This document shows positions 13,842-19,795 of a stretch of 20,123 bases of DNA, piece by piece. The notes beneath the pieces were generated by a model. That model saw only the letters and a list, made by a program, of their open reading frames with translations, did not search any database and was not told where the DNA came from. How positions within the stretch are numbered: the first letter of the stretch is position 1; every line of letters starts with the position of its first letter. Position numbers and translations under genes: made by a program. Origin of the DNA: JALHUB01 sp050010555 (GTDB lineage Bacteria > Chloroflexota > Dehalococcoidia > DSTF01 > JALHUB01); the NCBI GenBank assembly GCA_050010555.1, contig JBEKKV010000039.1, forward strand, positions 1 to 20,123, written 5' to 3'.

Positions 13842-14567
13842 TTGAAGTTTCGACCGGCTTCCCACGCAAACTCTGATCGCCTGAGCCGGCTCTCCATCAT
13901 CGTGATGGCGCTGGGCATCGTCGCCCTGATGGCCTCGGGCGTCCTCTTCGGGCTCTCCGCTACCGGCATCATCGGCAACAGCGAAGGCAGCGGCCCGGGC
14001 ACCGCCACCGCCTTCGGCAACTTCACGCCCGAGCCCTCGACGCCGGCGCCCTTGGTGCCCACGCCCGACACCTCGCCGCTGGTCCGACTCGTCATCCCCA
14101 AGGCGAAAGTCGACGCCAACGTCGTCCAGCTCGGCCTCGACGAGAATGGCGTGATGCAATCGCCCGGCAATGCCTACGACGTCGCCTGGTACGACTTCAG
14201 CGCCAAGCCCGGGGCGGGCGGCAACGCCGTCTTCTCCGGCCACGTCGACTATCACAACGTCGGCGCCGCCGTCTTCTGGAATCTGCGCGACCTCCTGCCC
14301 GGCGACATAATCGAAGTCCACCTGGCGGACGGCACCGTCTATCAGTACTCCGTCGACGCCCTGGAGTGCATCCCCGTCGACGGCGCGCCCATAAACCAGA
14401 TCGTCGGGCCCACCTCCAGCGAGGTCGTCACCCTTATCACCTGCTGCGGCACCTTCAACAGCTCCACGCGCCAGTACGACAAGCGCCTCATCGTCCGCGG
14501 CAACCGGCTCGTCGACGCCACGCCCACGCCCGTACCCCTTCAAACGGTTCAACCGCCGGCGTCCTGA
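13842..14567 (+). CDS. Class F-like sortase, fourth of four, TTG start
   Basis: 241 residues from TTG 13842. No ATG or GTG in this frame gives a full signal-anchor: the next in-frame ATG would cut away the basic N-terminus MKFRPASHANSDRLSRL. The membrane helix is about 18-40, then a Thr/Pro linker. Catalytic candidates are His134 (FSGHVDYH), Cys201 (TLITCCGTF) and Arg215 (YDKRLIVRG). Two features set it apart. A second Cys (202) directly follows the presumed nucleophile, and the loop before the His is about six residues shorter than in the other three. It also has a Pro/Thr-rich C-terminal tail of about 18 residues. A four-codon ATG mini-frame (13831-13845) ends overlapping the TTG, which may couple its translation. 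Same operon or a weakly promoted unit of its own. Confidence 0.88.
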   Translation: MKFRPASHANSDRLSRLSIIVMALGIVALMASGVLFGLSATGIIGNSEGSGPGTATAFGNFTPEPSTPAPLVPTPDTSPLVRLVIPKAKVDANVVQLGLDENGVMQSPGNAYDVAWYDFSAKPGAGGNAVFSGHVDYHNVGAAVFWNLRDLLPGDIIEVHLADGTVYQYSVDALECIPVDGAPINQIVGPTSSEVVTLITCCGTFNSSTRQYDKRLIVRGNRLVDATPTPVPLQTVQPPAS

Positions 14568-14585
14568 GCCACCCCCTGTCTATGC

Positions 14586-14591
14586 TATAAT
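14586..14591 (+). promoter_or_regulatory. Extended -10 promoter for tRNA-Ser
   Basis: TGCTATAAT gives a consensus TATAAT at 14586-14591 with the extended TG. It is 22 bases before the tRNA and directly after the last sortase stop. The -35 region is poor, as is common with an extended -10. Confidence 0.6.
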
Positions 14592-14613
14592 CTGCTTGCC
14601 ATAGGCAGCCCGC

Positions 14614-14703
14614 GGAGAGGTGTCCGAGTGGTTTATGGTGCCGCTCTCGAAAAGCGGTGTCCTGGCAACGGGACCGGGGGTTCGAATCCCTCCCTCTCCG
14701 CCA
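14614..14703 (+). tRNA. tRNA-Ser (CGA anticodon)
   Basis: The acceptor arm GGAGAGG (14614-14620) pairs with CCTCTCC (14693-14699), followed by G and an encoded CCA. The anticodon stem CCGCT/AGCGG closes the loop CTCGAAA, anticodon CGA. A long variable arm and GGTTCGAATCC T-arm are present, as expected for serine tRNA. It reads UCG codons. Confidence 0.96.
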
Positions 14704-14730
14704 ATCGACTGGAGCACACGCGGGGGGCCT

Positions 14731-14771
14731 GCAACGACGGCCGTAGGGGAGGACTTTAGTCCTCCCGTTGC
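14731..14771 (+). terminator. Hairpin between the two tRNA genes
   Basis: GGGAGGAC (14747-14754) pairs with GTCCTCCC (14759-14766) around TTTA, within a wider GCAACG/CGTTGC stem, followed by GTTTCAATT. A second stem (CGCGGGCA 14788-14795 with TGCCCGCG 14818-14825) lies before the next tRNA. It could be a terminator or a processing signal. Confidence 0.45.
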
Positions 14772-14837
14772 GTTTCAATTCGCGTAGCGCGGGCACCTGT
14801 CCGCCTCGGGAGGAGCCTGCCCGCGAATAACAACGGC

Positions 14838-14925
14838 GGAGAGGTGCTGGAGTGGCCGATCAGGCACGCCTGGAGAGCGTGTGACCTTTCGGGGTCCGTG
14901 GGTTCGAATCCCACCCTCTCCGCCA
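14838..14925 (+). tRNA. tRNA-Ser (GGA anticodon)
   Basis: The acceptor arm GGAGAGG (14838-14844) pairs with CCTCTCC (14915-14921), then G and encoded CCA. The anticodon stem CACGC/GCGTG closes the loop CTGGAGA, anticodon GGA. It has a long variable arm and GGTTCGAATCC in the T-arm. It reads UCC and UCU. Its acceptor stem is identical to the first tRNA's. Confidence 0.96.
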
Positions 14926-14964
14926 ATCAACAGATAGCCGCCCGCTGTTCGTGTCGAAGAACCG

Positions 14965-15414
14965 ATGAAAGATGCCATGACGAACGCTCGCGGGACGAAG
15001 TACTGGCTTGTCGTAGTGTCAAAAGACCACGTCGAAATCGGCAAGAAGCTCGGCATCGTGCAGGCCAACCATGGCAAGGCCGCTTCCATGAAGCGACTGC
15101 GACCCGGCGACATGGTCGTCTTCTACTCACCCAAGCTCCGTTATGAAGGCAAAGAGCCGTTGAAGAAGTTCACCGCCATCGCCCGCGTGAAAGAGGGCGA
15201 AGTGCACCAGGGAGACATGGGTGGCGGCTTCTCATCTTTCCGTCGGGACGCCGACTACCTGCCCTGCCAGGAAGTAGACGTTCTGCCCGTCATCCCGGAG
15301 CTCACTTTCATCAGAAACAAGCAAGCGTGGGGATACGTCTTCAGGTTCGGGTTTCTTGAGATACCGCAAGAAGATTTCGAGACTATCTCCGGCAGGATGA
15401 CAAAGGAAGGCTGA
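14965..15414 (+). CDS. EVE-domain (UPF0310-type) protein
   Basis: 149 residues if started at ATG 14965. The in-frame ATG at 14977 (MTNARG) is closer to the usual family start; neither has a strong ribosome site. The protein is essentially one EVE domain: KYWLVVVSKDHV, then GIVQANHGKAASMKRLRPGD, then VVFYSPK, and FTAIARV. EVE domains are PUA-like folds, thought to recognise modified nucleobases in nucleic acid; they occur alone or fused to restriction and other defence modules. Nothing here shows a fused effector. The gene begins 39 bases after a tRNA-Ser, with a small 55-codon gene downstream. The exact ligand is unknown. Confidence 0.88.
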   Translation: MKDAMTNARGTKYWLVVVSKDHVEIGKKLGIVQANHGKAASMKRLRPGDMVVFYSPKLRYEGKEPLKKFTAIARVKEGEVHQGDMGGGFSSFRRDADYLPCQEVDVLPVIPELTFIRNKQAWGYVFRFGFLEIPQEDFETISGRMTKEG

Positions 15415-15449
15415 GAGATGCCACAGCGTTACGTCCGGTCCGTCCTCAG

Positions 15450-15617
15450 ATGAAGATCAACAGAGAATGGCACGAGAAGAATCGGATGCCGAAGAACCCG
15501 ACGCCTCGGCAGCGCATCGAGTGGCATATCGCGCACGCCGCCAACTGCGCCTGCCGACCAATCTCACCAAAGCTCCAGGCTGAAATCGACCGCCTGCGGG
15601 TAGACAGAATCTCCTGA
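15450..15617 (+). CDS. Small conserved-looking 55-residue protein
   Basis: An uninterrupted ATG-to-TGA frame of 55 codons, 35 bases after the EVE gene. The product begins MKINREWHEKNRMPKNPT and continues with RQRIEWHIAH, then NCACRPISPKL. It is basic, rich in Trp, His and Pro, and has a C-x-C pair. The MPKNPTxxQRIEWH core is one I associate with small uncharacterised bacterial proteins, but I cannot name a family or function. No strong ribosome site is visible, so it may be translated by coupling to the upstream gene. Composition looks like real protein, not a chance frame. Confidence 0.65.
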   Translation: MKINREWHEKNRMPKNPTPRQRIEWHIAHAANCACRPISPKLQAEIDRLRVDRIS

Positions 15618-15724
15618 TTCTCTCCGCGCAATTTCGACAGCCCCCTCGGTTCCACAGCGTCGCCGGATTCGTTGAGCTCTCAATCTGCTGGCGTGTCAAT
15701 TGGCACTGCTGGCAGAATAGAGCT

Positions 15725-16291
15725 ATGGACAGGTTTGCCGGCGGCTTCATCATCGCCTGCTACGTCGCCTTCTACAGCTACCTTATCGTCGCCGCCTTTC
15801 GCCAGAAGCGAACGCTGGAGAGAGTTCGCTACCCCCGCCTTCCGCTGCTTCTTCTTGCCCTTATCGTCATGCTGGTCATCGGCCGCGTCTTTCCCGGCGT
15901 CGCATTCGGCCACTTCTTCGACCACAAGTCGGCTTGGAGAGCAGCGCTGGCGGACATCCTGGTGTTCGCCGGCTTCGCTGTTGCAGTCTGGGCGCGGACG
16001 GTGCTTGGCGGCAACTGGAGCTCGCGCACCGTCTTCAAGGAGGGCCACGAGCTAATCGAGCGCGGCCCCTATCGCTACGTGCGCCATCCCCTGTACAGCG
16101 GCATGCTGCTGATGCTCATCGGACTGGCCGTATGGATCGCCAATGTCTGGGTGCTCGTCATCCTCGCAATCTGCGTCCTCGGCATCCTTACCCGCGCCCA
16201 CCAGGAAGAGGCGCTTCTCACGCGCCACTTCCCGATAGCTTACCGCGAGTACAAGCGGCGGACGAAGGCCCTTATCCCGTTCGTGTTCTAG
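15725..16291 (+). CDS. Isoprenylcysteine-methyltransferase-like (ICMT/PEMT-type) membrane protein
   Basis: A 188-residue integral membrane protein with about five helices (roughly 5-25, 39-58, 75-93, and a pair within 125-155). The family signature GPYRYVRHPLYSG is at 114-126. Downstream are EE (161-162) and YREY (173-176), residues that in this superfamily help bind S-adenosylmethionine. Upstream is the GGNWSSRTVFKEGHELI segment typical of bacterial members. These enzymes methylate small lipophilic or membrane substrates; the bacterial substrate is generally unknown and protein prenylation need not be involved. The ribosome site before ATG 15725 is weak. The gene stands alone and ends in a strong hairpin. 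Confidence 0.85.
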   Translation: MDRFAGGFIIACYVAFYSYLIVAAFRQKRTLERVRYPRLPLLLLALIVMLVIGRVFPGVAFGHFFDHKSAWRAALADILVFAGFAVAVWARTVLGGNWSSRTVFKEGHELIERGPYRYVRHPLYSGMLLMLIGLAVWIANVWVLVILAICVLGILTRAHQEEALLTRHFPIAYREYKRRTKALIPFVF

Positions 16292-16293
16292 GA

Positions 16294-16324
16294 ACGACAC
16301 GTCGACTGGTGGTCGACGTGTCGT
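16294..16324 (+). terminator. Perfect 13-bp hairpin after methyltransferase-like gene
   Basis: ACGACACGTCGAC (16294-16306) pairs perfectly with GTCGACGTGTCGT (16312-16324), starting 3 bases after the stop codon. It lies between convergent genes and may end transcripts in both directions. Confidence 0.55.
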
Positions 16325-16340
16325 GCTACCGGCGTCCCGA

Positions 16341-16358
16341 GGCGACCCTACGGTCGCC
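16341..16358 (-). terminator. Second hairpin between convergent genes
   Basis: GGCGACC pairs with GGTCGCC around CTAC. It lies beyond the 3' end of the minus-strand operon (stop at 16498) and could be part of its termination region. No T run on either strand. Confidence 0.25.
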
Positions 16359-16497
16359 GACGTCACGGCCGCTTCCCCCGGCGCCGCGAGAGATGAGATG
16401 ATCCGAAAGTGATGCGAATCCGTTTGGGAAGCATACAGCGAACTCCACGAACAGGTCGGGGATCTGGTCAAAGCCGAACTGGGGCAAATAGGAGCGG

Positions 16498-16926
16498 CTA
16501 CCGCCGGTGACGGCCCCGCCGCGTCATGAGGTCGTGCTTCCGACGCGCCTCCGCCTGACCCTCCGTCATCCCTTCCTTCCCTTCCACCCAGGCGTCGCTC
16601 AGCCGCTCGCGCAGCGTCCGCCAGGCGCCCTGCGCGCCCGATACCACGGCGCCCGCAACCGACGACGCCCTCTCCTTCGCCGCCTGCGCGCTCAGCGGGC
16701 CTTCCTGTTCGATCCGCTCGCTCTTCTCGCCCTTCAAGTGCGCCAGCAGCATCGCCAGCGCCGCCCCGACAATCGCTCCGCTAAATACGCCGCCGCAGAG
16801 CCCGTGGCACTTGCCGCTGCAACACTTCTCGCAGTTGCAGCCGGGCTCGCGCTGCTCGGCTGCAGCCTCTTCGACCGCTTCCTCGCCGGGCGGCATCGAC
16901 TCGGCGTTCTCAGTCGTCTCGTCCAT
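16498..16926 (-). CDS. YtxH-like membrane protein with a Cys cluster
   Basis: 142 residues. GGAGG lies 7 nt before the ATG. The acidic N-terminus (about 1-28) is followed by six cysteines (30, 32, 35, 36, 40, 44) in the pattern C-x-C-x2-CC-x3-C-x3-C. A single Gly/Ala-rich membrane helix (about 46-63) and a charged, probably helical C-terminal half with a basic end (TRRGRHRR) follow. The helix plus Ala/Lys/Glu-rich tail recalls YtxH/general-stress proteins, but the Cys cluster is not typical of them. It is the last gene of a minus-strand group with the DUF948-like gene (23 bases before it) and mnmA. Role unknown; the cysteines could bind a metal or form disulfides. Confidence 0.75.
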   Translation of the reverse strand: MDETTENAESMPPGEEAVEEAAAEQREPGCNCEKCCSGKCHGLCGGVFSGAIVGAALAMLLAHLKGEKSERIEQEGPLSAQAAKERASSVAGAVVSGAQGAWRTLRERLSDAWVEGKEGMTEGQAEARRKHDLMTRRGRHRR

Positions 16927-16949
16927 GAATCAACCTCCGTTCACGCCGC

Positions 16950-17270
16950 CTACCGACTCTTCCGCCGGCCCAGCCCGGCCAGCGCCATCGCGCCTCGGCG
17001 CACCGCCGTCACGACCCCCCAGAGACGGACAATGGGGCTTACGGTCGTGTCGGCGATGAAGGCCGTCGTGCCGCGAATGTCATCGACGACTGCCTTCGCC
17101 GAGTCCAGCGTCGGCGACACCTGCGCCTTCAGCACGGTCCTGAGGGCGCCGATCAGCCCCCGCGCCGCGATTCCGACGACGAGGACGACGACAAGCGTCA
17201 CGATCAGGACCAGCGCTGTAAGGCAGCCGGCGACGATTATCACGATGTCCCGGATATCCTGGAGATTCAT
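16950..17270 (-). CDS. DUF948-like single-pass membrane protein
   Basis: 106 residues. AAGGAGG is 8 nt before the ATG. One long hydrophobic segment (about 8-35: VIIVAGCLTALVLIVTLVVV and on) is followed by an amphipathic stretch (LKAQVSPTLDSAKAVVDDIRGTTAFI) resembling the DUF948/YtxG layout, and a basic end (GLGRRKSR). YtxG- and YtxH-type genes are often neighbours, which supports both assignments. It lies 63 bases downstream of mnmA on the same strand. Likely a membrane or envelope stress protein; exact role unknown. Confidence 0.72.
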   Translation of the reverse strand: MNLQDIRDIVIIVAGCLTALVLIVTLVVVLVVGIAARGLIGALRTVLKAQVSPTLDSAKAVVDDIRGTTAFIADTTVSPIVRLWGVVTAVRRGAMALAGLGRRKSR

Positions 17271-17333
17271 GTGCCACGCCTCCTTGGTGTCTCGAAACCT
17301 GCCGTCATGGCGGGTGGGTCTGCCGGCGACCGG

Positions 17334-18410
17334 TCAGCTTGCCGAACGCAGCGCCTTCACGATGAGGCCGCCGCCGACAACTTGCTCTCCATCATAGAAT
17401 ACCGCAGCCTGCCCCGGCGTGATCGCCCGCTGCGGCGCGTCGAAACGCACCGACGCGCGGTCGCCGCGTACCGAAAGCGTCGCCGCGACCGCCGGCGCCC
17501 GATAGCGCATCTGCGCTTGCACCGCGGTCTCTCCCTCCGGCGCCCTGCCGCCGACCCAGCGCAGCTCCTCCGCCAGCAGCCCGTCGCACAGCAGGTCGTC
17601 CTCACCGCCGATAGTGACGGCGTTCGCCTCGCTGTCGATCGCTACGACGTAGCGTCGCTCGCCGAGCGCCACGCCCAGGCCGTGCCGCTGCCCCACGGTG
17701 TAGCCGCCGACGCCTTCGTGCCTGCCGACGACCCGGCCCGCCGTATCGCGGATGTCGCCCGGCTCCTGGCGCACGCGCGCGCCGATGAACGCGCGATAGT
17801 CGTCGCCGACGAAGCAGATCTCGAAGCTGTCGCGCTTCTCCGCCACCGGCAGCCCCAGTTCCGCCGCGATTCGTCGCACCGCCGTCTTCCGGTGCTCGCC
17901 GATAGGGAAGAGCAGTCGCGATAGCTCCGACTGCCCCACTGTGAATAACGCGTACGACTGGTCCTTCGTTTCGTCGACGGCGCGCAGCAGGCGATACTCT
18001 CCCCCGTCGCCGCGAATGCGCGCGTAGTGGCCGGTCGCCAGGTAGTCCGCGCCCATCGCCGTCGCGCGCTCCAGCAGCAGCTTGAACTTCACCCGGTCGT
18101 TGCAGGCCAGACAGGGATTCGGCGTCCGCCCGCGCTCGTAGTCGCGACAGAAGTAGTCCACCACCTCTTCCTCGAACTCCCGCTCGAGGTTGATCACCTG
18201 GTGCGGGATGCCCAGCACGCCGCAGACCGCGCGCGCGTCGTCGGCGCCGAGCACGCAGCAGCCGCTGTTTGGTGCCACCGGCCCCGCGTCCTCGCTCCAC
18301 AGCCGCATCGTCACGCCGCCGACGTCGTACCCCTCGCGCAGCAGCAGCGCCGCCGCCACCGACGAATCGACGCCGCCGCTCATAGCCACAATCACGCGCT
18401 TACGGTCCAT
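17334..18410 (-). CDS. mnmA: tRNA-specific 2-thiouridylase MnmA
   Basis: MnmA makes the 2-thio group of U34 in tRNAs for Lys, Glu and Gln, using ATP and a sulfur relay. The protein is 358 residues from the ATG at 18410; an upstream in-frame GTG at 18419 would add three. The PP-loop SGGVDSS is at 11-17. The GRTPNPCLACND segment holds the catalytic Cys103, with KFK after it. ATGHYAR is at 126-131, and the second catalytic Cys199 sits in FEICFVGDD. The C-terminal part (GYTVGQRHGLGVALG, then beta barrel) is complete. The family's length and all key residues are present. It is divergent from rsfS, with about 70 bases between the starts, and heads a minus-strand group with two small membrane proteins. 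Confidence 0.97.
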   Translation of the reverse strand: MDRKRVIVAMSGGVDSSVAAALLLREGYDVGGVTMRLWSEDAGPVAPNSGCCVLGADDARAVCGVLGIPHQVINLEREFEEEVVDYFCRDYERGRTPNPCLACNDRVKFKLLLERATAMGADYLATGHYARIRGDGGEYRLLRAVDETKDQSYALFTVGQSELSRLLFPIGEHRKTAVRRIAAELGLPVAEKRDSFEICFVGDDYRAFIGARVRQEPGDIRDTAGRVVGRHEGVGGYTVGQRHGLGVALGERRYVVAIDSEANAVTIGGEDDLLCDGLLAEELRWVGGRAPEGETAVQAQMRYRAPAVAATLSVRGDRASVRFDAPQRAITPGQAAVFYDGEQVVGGGLIVKALRSAS

Positions 18411-18435
18411 CAACGTCACCCAGATAAGAAACGCC

Positions 18436-18464
18436 TTCGACGGCGCTGGCTCGCATGCTATAAT
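18436..18464 (+). promoter_or_regulatory. Promoter of rsfS
   Basis: TTCGAC at 18436-18441, a 17-bp spacer and consensus TATAAT at 18459-18464 with an extended TG (TGCTATAAT). Transcription would begin near 18471, leaving only about a dozen bases of leader before the start codon. Confidence 0.75.
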
Positions 18465-18483
18465 TGTCGGCGGAGGTGAGGAT

Positions 18484-18828
18484 CTGGAAGCAAACGAGCT
18501 GGCTCAGCGAGTCGTTGAGCTCCTGTCGGACAAACAGGCAATTGACATTATACTACTCGACATTGGCCAGGTTGCGAATTTCGCCGACTATTTCGTGATC
18601 GCCTCGGCCACTAACCCCCGCCAGATGCAAGCCCTCCTCGACACACTCGATGGCGACCTCAGCGCCAGCGGCGTGCCGGGCATTCGCCGCGAAGGCGAAG
18701 CGGAGTCCGGCTGGGTGCTCCTCGACCTCGGCGACGTCGTCGTCCACCTCTTCGACGCCGAGATGCGTGCCTACTACAATCTCGAAGGCCTCTGGAGCCG
18801 CGGCGTCTCCGTCGTCCGCTTCCAGTAG
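18484..18828 (+). CDS. rsfS: Ribosomal silencing factor RsfS, apparent CTG start
   Basis: RsfS binds ribosomal protein uL14 and blocks subunit joining when nutrients are scarce. The 114-residue product has the family pattern: ELAQRVVELLSDKQAIDI, then LLDIGQVANFADYFVIASA, a region around RQMQALLDTL, GWVLLDLGDVVVHLF and YYNLEGLW. In this frame there is no ATG, GTG or TTG between the promoter and the conserved start. CTG at 18484 lies 7 nt after GGAGG (18472-18476) and gives the usual N-terminal length, so I take it as the start. A longer reading from inside mnmA would bypass the promoter and is unlikely. A single-base sequencing error is the main alternative. Confidence 0.9.
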   Translation: MEANELAQRVVELLSDKQAIDIILLDIGQVANFADYFVIASATNPRQMQALLDTLDGDLSASGVPGIRREGEAESGWVLLDLGDVVVHLFDAEMRAYYNLEGLWSRGVSVVRFQ

Positions 18829-18863
18829 ACGCGGACCCACTGGTCGCCATTTGTGATCTCAAG

Positions 18864-18882
18864 AGGCGTTGGCCAGACGCCT
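18864..18882. terminator. Weak hairpin between rsfS and convergent gene
   Basis: AGGCGT pairs with ACGCCT around a 7-base loop, 35 bases after the rsfS stop and before the convergent gene's stop. It is short, without a T run. Confidence 0.25.
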
Positions 18883-18908
18883 GACTACCCATTCCCATCA
18901 CCCTCTAC

Positions 18909-19250
18909 CTAGTGCGCCGTCTGCCACGAGCGTTTCAGCGACCGCCAGCGCAGGGGTAGCCACACTAACGCGACGACGGCGTACACGGCGACACCGAATA
19001 CCGTGATGTGCCTGGAGACTGCGAGGACCGTTCCGGCCAGCAGGACGAATAGCGTCAGTTCGAAGAGCAGGCGCCAGCCCACGCGCCACCGTGCCACCGG
19101 GTTCATCAATCCCAAGCGGTCTGCACCCACGTACAAGAAAAGTGCCCCGCACAACACAGAAACGTCCCAGGTGCGAGTAGCGAGACTCATGATCAGAATG
19201 ACCAGCAGAGCCATCGCAGCCACCTGGCGCCGCAATCCGAAATCGTGCAC
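18909..19250 (-). CDS. Small three-helix membrane protein of unknown function
   Basis: 113 residues from a GTG with AGGGGG 7 nt upstream. Hydrophobic segments lie at about 11-25, 30-47 (VLCGALFLYVGADRLGL region) and 62-95 (LLFELTLFVLLAGTVLAV, then VFGVAVYAVVALVWLPL). The C-terminus is basic (RWRSLKRSW). I see no catalytic or binding motif and do not recognise a family. It lies between rsfS and ndk, with about 60 bases to the ndk stop, so it could be read from the ndk transcript. Confidence 0.65.
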   Translation of the reverse strand: MHDFGLRRQVAAMALLVILIMSLATRTWDVSVLCGALFLYVGADRLGLMNPVARWRVGWRLLFELTLFVLLAGTVLAVSRHITVFGVAVYAVVALVWLPLRWRSLKRSWQTAH

Positions 19251-19308
19251 TGGAGTGCCCCCTAGTTAGCCGGTCAATTCGCCTCTACGAGCGTCTGCGG
19301 CTAGGCTG

Positions 19309-19764
19309 CTACTTCTCGACGATCCAGCCCTCGACGCTGCGCTGCCATCCAATGACGTCCTTCTCGTCGAAGAACAACGCTGCTTCTCGCACCGCCGACT
19401 CCGGCGAGTCCGACCCGTGCACGACGTTCCGTCCCATATCGATGCCCAGGTCGCCGCGTATGCTCCCCGGCGCCGCCTTCGCCGGGTCCGTCGCGCCGAT
19501 CGTCTGGCGGGCGAGCGCCACGGCGTCCTCCGCTTCGAACAGCGCCGCGATTATCGGCCCCGACGTGATGAAGCCGGTCAGCGCTTTGTAGAACGGCTTG
19601 CCGATGTGCTCGGCGTAGTGCTTCGCGGCCAGCGTGCGGTCCATCTGCATCAGGCGCAGCGCCACCAGCTTCAGTCCGCGCCGCTCGAAGCGGCCCAGCA
19701 CCTCGCCGGCCAGCCCCCGCTGCATCGCATCCGGCTTCACCAGTATCAATGTCCGTTCAGCCAT
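19309..19764 (-). CDS. ndk: Nucleoside diphosphate kinase
   Basis: Transfers the gamma-phosphate of ATP to other (d)NDPs through a phospho-histidine. The ATG at 19764 gives 151 residues, the family's normal size, with AGGAG about 8 nt upstream. A longer frame upstream adds only low-complexity residues that overlap tsaB. MAERTLILVKPDAMQRG is the classic N-terminus. GFITSGPIIAALFE and IRGDLGIDMGRNVVHGSDS follow, with active-site His117, then FFDEKDV. All expected residues are present. It starts 31 bases after the tsaB stop on the same strand, so the two are probably one operon. Confidence 0.98.
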   Translation of the reverse strand: MAERTLILVKPDAMQRGLAGEVLGRFERRGLKLVALRLMQMDRTLAAKHYAEHIGKPFYKALTGFITSGPIIAALFEAEDAVALARQTIGATDPAKAAPGSIRGDLGIDMGRNVVHGSDSPESAVREAALFFDEKDVIGWQRSVEGWIVEK

Positions 19765-19795
19765 CTCTTTGTCTCCTCGTCTAGAAAATCCGCGA

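Noticed and set aside
14614..14925. Tandem duplication of one tRNA gene
   Set aside because: Acceptor stems are identical, but anticodon, D and variable arms differ, so these are two distinct serine isoacceptors.
16507..17397. Long + strand open frame opposite the two small membrane-protein genes
   Set aside because: Arg/Pro/Ala-rich product without a domain. The minus-strand genes each have strong ribosome sites and clear helices.
18190..18483. N-terminal extension of rsfS from an ATG inside mnmA
   Set aside because: It would overlap mnmA antisense, lie upstream of the TATAAT promoter, and add about 98 residues not found in RsfS proteins.
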